Source of the DNA: Oceanobacillus iheyensis HTE831
GTDB taxonomy: Bacteria > Bacillota > Bacilli > Bacillales > Amphibacillaceae
Length of the DNA stretch: 64,000 bases
Reading direction: 5' to 3'
NCBI RefSeq assembly: GCF_000011245.1
Contig: NC_004193.1
Coordinates: 1,342,501-1,406,500 of the forward strand
Under the pieces are notes generated by a model. The model saw nothing but the letters and a program-made list of their open reading frames with translations. It had not been told where the DNA came from and ran no database searches. The translations under genes and the position numbers were made by a program. Each line of letters begins with the position of its first letter. The stretch's first letter is position 1. This document shows positions 61,526 through 64,000 of this stretch, piece by piece.

Positions 61526-61629
61526 AAAAATGTGAGCGCCTCTCAAAAGAGCAGAGGTCAATAACTAACTTGAAACAATATTCTCAAGTTAGTTGTTGAC
61601 ATGCCTTTGGGAAGCGACTCACATTTTTT
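61526..61629. terminator. Large nested hairpin, bidirectional terminator
   Basis: Outer arms AAAAATGTGAG (61526-61536) and CTCACATTTTTT (61618-61629) enclose a second perfect stem CAATAACTAACTTGA/TCAAGTTAGTTGTTG and a small CCTCT/AGAGG hairpin, giving a cross-shaped fold. It lies between the convergent rocB and GlcD genes. Confidence 0.75.
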
Positions 61630-61644
61630 CATTGTTAAACGCTT

Positions 61645-63018
61645 TTAAAATATTTTATTCGGATTCATAATCTGGTCTGGGTCAAGAGCTTGTTTTAATT
61701 GTCTCATTACAGTTAGTGCCTCTCCGTGTTCTTGTTGCTGATACTTTTTCTTGCCGGTCCCGACTCCATGCTCACCGGTACAGGTTCCGCCGCGTTCTAA
61801 AGCATAAGCTACAACTTTTTCATTTAGTTCTTGAGCGAATTGGATCTCTTGTTCATCGTGTGGATCAAACATTAGGACGATATGGAAATTCCCATCGCCG
61901 ACATGTCCCGTAATGCCACCAGGAAGCCCGTAGATATCTAGCATTAATCTAGCATGAGATATCGCATCAGCTAGATATGAAATCGGTAAGCAAACATCCG
62001 TGATCATCATTTTTCTACCTTTATAACCATGTACATATGCATATGCGAGATTATGTCTAGCTTCCCATAGTTGGTTTCTAGCTGCAGTATCAGACTCAAA
62101 GGTGATATTTGTACAGTCAAAATCTGAAAATAGTTGTTCTGTGAATGCCATATCTTCTGCAAGACCCGATTTATTCCCATGAAATTCAATAAATAAGGTT
62201 GGTTCTATCGAAAGATCTAACTCGCTATACTGATTGACCTGCAAAATAGAATCTTCGTCGACGATCTCCATTCGCGCGATTGGAATACCTGCTTGAAGTA
62301 CGGAAACTACTGCTTCAATAGCTTGATGAACGGTAGGGAAGGTAGCTCTTCCAGCAGCAATATGTTCTGGAATACCAAAAACTTTTAAGGTTAGTTCCGT
62401 GATGCATCCTAATGTCCCTTCGGAGCCAACAAATAATCCATTTAAATGATATCCAGAAGAAGATTTTGCAGCTTTTGTACCTGTTTGAATCGTGGTGCCG
62501 TTTGCGAGGACCACTTCCATTGTCCGTACATTATCTCGCATCGTTCCATATTTTACAGTTAGTGTACCACTGGCATTTGTAGCGGCCATTCCTCCAAGTG
62601 TTGCATCCGCTCCTGGATCAACAGGAAAGAATAAACCATACTTTTTCAGTTCCTTTTCTAGTTGCGTACGGGTAACACCTGGTTGCACTCTTACAATTAA
62701 ATCCTCTGGATTAATCTCCACGATGTTGTTCATTAGCGAGAAATCTACCGAAATTCCTGGCTGATTTGGAATCACATGTCCTTCTAAACTAGTTCCGACA
62801 CCAAAAGGGTAGATTGGTACTTTAAACTGTGAGCAACATCTCGTTATGTGTTGGACATCTGTCGTATCTTTAGGAAATATGACAGCTAATGGCTTATGAG
62901 GTGCGTGGTAAGATTCGTCTTTACTATGTTGTTCTAACAGCGTTTCGTTTTGAGTGATTTGTGCTGTTTCTAAATATTTGCTTAATTCTTCTATCAAGGA
63001 AGTAATGGTTGTTTCCAT
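61645..63018 (-). CDS. FAD-linked oxidase, GlcD/D-lactate dehydrogenase type
   Basis: This 457-residue flavoprotein with an FAD-binding PCMH domain (about 35-215) and a C-terminal FAD-oxidase domain (about 215-457) oxidises glycolate, D-lactate or a related 2-hydroxy acid. Motifs are YPFGVGTSLEGHV, PVDPGADATLGGMAATNASG, KYGTMRDNV, FVGSEGTLGCITELTL, HVGDGNFHIVLMFDP and GEHGVGTGKKKY. GlcE and GlcF partners are not adjacent, so it may act alone like YsfC-type or D-lactate enzymes. ATG 63018 has AAGGAG 8 bases upstream; a GTG nine bases earlier overlaps the box. Confidence 0.9.
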   Translation of the reverse strand: METTITSLIEELSKYLETAQITQNETLLEQHSKDESYHAPHKPLAVIFPKDTTDVQHITRCCSQFKVPIYPFGVGTSLEGHVIPNQPGISVDFSLMNNIVEINPEDLIVRVQPGVTRTQLEKELKKYGLFFPVDPGADATLGGMAATNASGTLTVKYGTMRDNVRTMEVVLANGTTIQTGTKAAKSSSGYHLNGLFVGSEGTLGCITELTLKVFGIPEHIAAGRATFPTVHQAIEAVVSVLQAGIPIARMEIVDEDSILQVNQYSELDLSIEPTLFIEFHGNKSGLAEDMAFTEQLFSDFDCTNITFESDTAARNQLWEARHNLAYAYVHGYKGRKMMITDVCLPISYLADAISHARLMLDIYGLPGGITGHVGDGNFHIVLMFDPHDEQEIQFAQELNEKVVAYALERGGTCTGEHGVGTGKKKYQQQEHGEALTVMRQLKQALDPDQIMNPNKIF

Positions 63019-63137
63019 GTGGAGCACTCCTTTTTAGTAGTTATAAAATTTTATGTCTGACTTTTTAAATGTATAGCAAAGTGTTTAAAAATATTGAAAA
63101 AAGGTTTATAATATGGACAGGATGGAGGTGATATCCT

Positions 63138-63356
63138 ATGGGTATCGCAAATATAGGTATACCAGGTCTAATCCTAATAATTGTTATCGCTTTAATCATT
63201 TTTGGACCTAAAAAGTTACCTGAAATTGGAAAAGCTGCTGGACAAACTCTACGTGAATTTAAATCTTCTGCGAACAGTATGATGGATGAAGAAGAACAGA
63301 AAGATAAAAAAAATGAAAAGCAGTTGAATCAATCTTCTTCCAATAATAATAAATAG
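63138..63356 (+). CDS. tatA: Twin-arginine translocase subunit TatA
   Basis: This 72-residue protein has a short N-terminal membrane helix (about 6-22), the hinge [21 protein letters not shown] and a charged, Asn/Ser/Lys-rich tail. This is the TatA pore-forming subunit that exports folded twin-arginine proteins. TatC is not adjacent. Orphan tatA genes occur in Bacillus (for example tatAc). ATGGAGGTGATA gives a strong ribosome site. It is a single-gene unit with its own terminator. Confidence 0.93.
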   Translation: MGIANIGIPGLILIIVIALIIFGPKKLPEIGKAAGQTLREFKSSANSMMDEEEQKDKKNEKQLNQSSSNNNK

Positions 63357-63361
63357 TAGTG

Positions 63362-63402
63362 AAAAAGACGCTTAACAGTAATTGAACTAAGCGTCTTTTT
63401 AT
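63362..63402 (+). terminator. Bidirectional terminator after tatA
   Basis: AAAAAGACGCTTA (63362-63374) pairs with TAAGCGTCTTTTT (63388-63400); T-runs in both directions, between convergent tatA and the EAL gene. Confidence 0.9.
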
Positions 63403-63430
63403 TTGGGAATATTGTTTATAGCGTGTATTT

Positions 63431-64000
63431 TTATGATGGTTGCTGTAGTAACATTGTCATAATTTCATTGGGTTGAACAGGTTTACTAAAGAGATATCCT
63501 TGTCCTTCGTGGCATTGCTGACTTTTCAAGTATTCGAGCTGTTTTTCACTTTCAATTCCTTCAGCAATAATACGGAAGTGCAAATTTTTCCCCATATTAA
63601 TGATTGTATTTGTAATAATTTCTCCATCTCGATCAAGATCATCGATAAATGACTTATCAATTTTTAATGTATCGATAGGAAGTTGTTTTAGATAGCTTAA
63701 CGATGAATAACCTGTCCCAAAATCATCAATAGACACATGCATTCCTAAGCTCTTTAATTCTAAAATGGTCAACATCGAACTTTCTAGATTAAGAATCGTA
63801 CTTTCAGTTATTTCAATCTCAAGATATGAGGCATCTAGCATTGTATCATTGAGTATTTCTTTCACGTCTTGTACAAAGTACTTATCTTTAAATTGTATTG
63901 GAGAAACATTTACGGAAATACGTTGCATGAGTAAGCCTTTTTCCTGCCATGATTTCATCCTTCTACAGACATTTTCTAATATCCACTTTCCGACAGAGAT
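63431..64000 (-). CDS. EAL-domain cyclic-di-GMP phosphodiesterase, C-terminal part (continues past window)
   Basis: The frame stays open to the window edge, so the N-terminal part, including the EAL signature, lies beyond 64000. The visible 189 codons carry the catalytic core: NVSPIQF, the EIEITES Glu, IDDFGTGYSS (metal Asp pair), LKIDKSFI (catalytic Lys), AEGIES (Glu) and QGYLFSKP. These are the residues kept in active c-di-GMP phosphodiesterases, so hydrolysis to pGpG is likely. Sensor or GGDEF domains may lie upstream. It ends 28 bp before the tatA terminator. Confidence 0.9.
   Translation of the reverse strand: MSVGKWILENVCRRMKSWQEKGLLMQRISVNVSPIQFKDKYFVQDVKEILNDTMLDASYLEIEITESTILNLESSMLTILELKSLGMHVSIDDFGTGYSSLSYLKQLPIDTLKIDKSFIDDLDRDGEIITNTIINMGKNLHFRIIAEGIESEKQLEYLKSQQCHEGQGYLFSKPVQPNEIMTMLLQQPS

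Overview
The window is AT-rich, with Bacillus-type ribosome binding sites (AAGGAGG or GAGGTGA 6-10 bases before ATG, GTG or TTG starts). It carries typical Firmicutes genes: SipW/TasA matrix proteins, a CotA-like laccase, a Spo0E-type phosphatase, a type VIIb secretion locus, RocA/RocB and GuaC. The best reading is a chromosomal segment of a spore-forming, Oceanobacillus-like member of the Bacillaceae. The genus is inferred from protein flavour, not from a marker gene. No rRNA, tRNA or CRISPR array was found.

Layout. 1-7.6 kb: an extracellular-matrix and exoenzyme cluster. The end of a secreted protein is followed by TapA-like, SipW and TasA-like genes, then by a gamma-glutamyltransferase, a NamZ/DUF1343 muramidase-like protein and an endonuclease/phosphatase-fold protein. 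The partial first protein and the last three enzymes share a C-terminal alpha-helical module of about 60-70 residues (FIMAH-like). 8-14.1 kb: ddl, a membrane protein, an orphan RRNPP-like regulator, a UbiB/ABC1 kinase that seems to start at ATT, and guaC. 14.5-27.5 kb: a complete type VIIb secretion operon (WXG100 protein, EsaA, EssA, EsaB, EssB, EssC), then two small helical proteins and an LXG polymorphic toxin.

27.5-39 kb is the most unusual part. It is a tandem array of eight DUF443 (TsaI-type) membrane immunity genes, five apparently intact and three broken. These alternate with seven DUF4176 copies (five intact), a recurring hairpin after each intact DUF4176 gene, and five decayed toxin C-terminal cassettes. 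Two cassettes still carry DNA nearly identical to the LXG region of the intact toxin. The arrangement resembles the Staphylococcus aureus TspA/TsaI system but includes orphan toxin tips, as in Rhs/CDI loci. It looks like a store of immunity genes and recombinable toxin tips.

39-64 kb is mostly core and metabolic: a PepSY lipoprotein, two YtcJ-like amidohydrolases (one paired with a sodium:solute symporter), a D,D-carboxypeptidase, HMG-CoA lyase, an XRE-cupin regulator with a HIT protein, CotA-like laccase, and a Spo0E-like gene with three Spo0A-box matches upstream. A proline catabolic module follows: a sigma-54 activator, a -24/-12 promoter, P5C dehydrogenase, proline dehydrogenase and PutP. 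Then come a lactonase, RocB, a GlcD-type oxidase, TatA, and the end of an EAL-domain protein. A palindromic intergenic repeat family with GGTTGGGAC/GTCCCAACC ends, plus an ISL3-type transposase relic, are scattered between genes.
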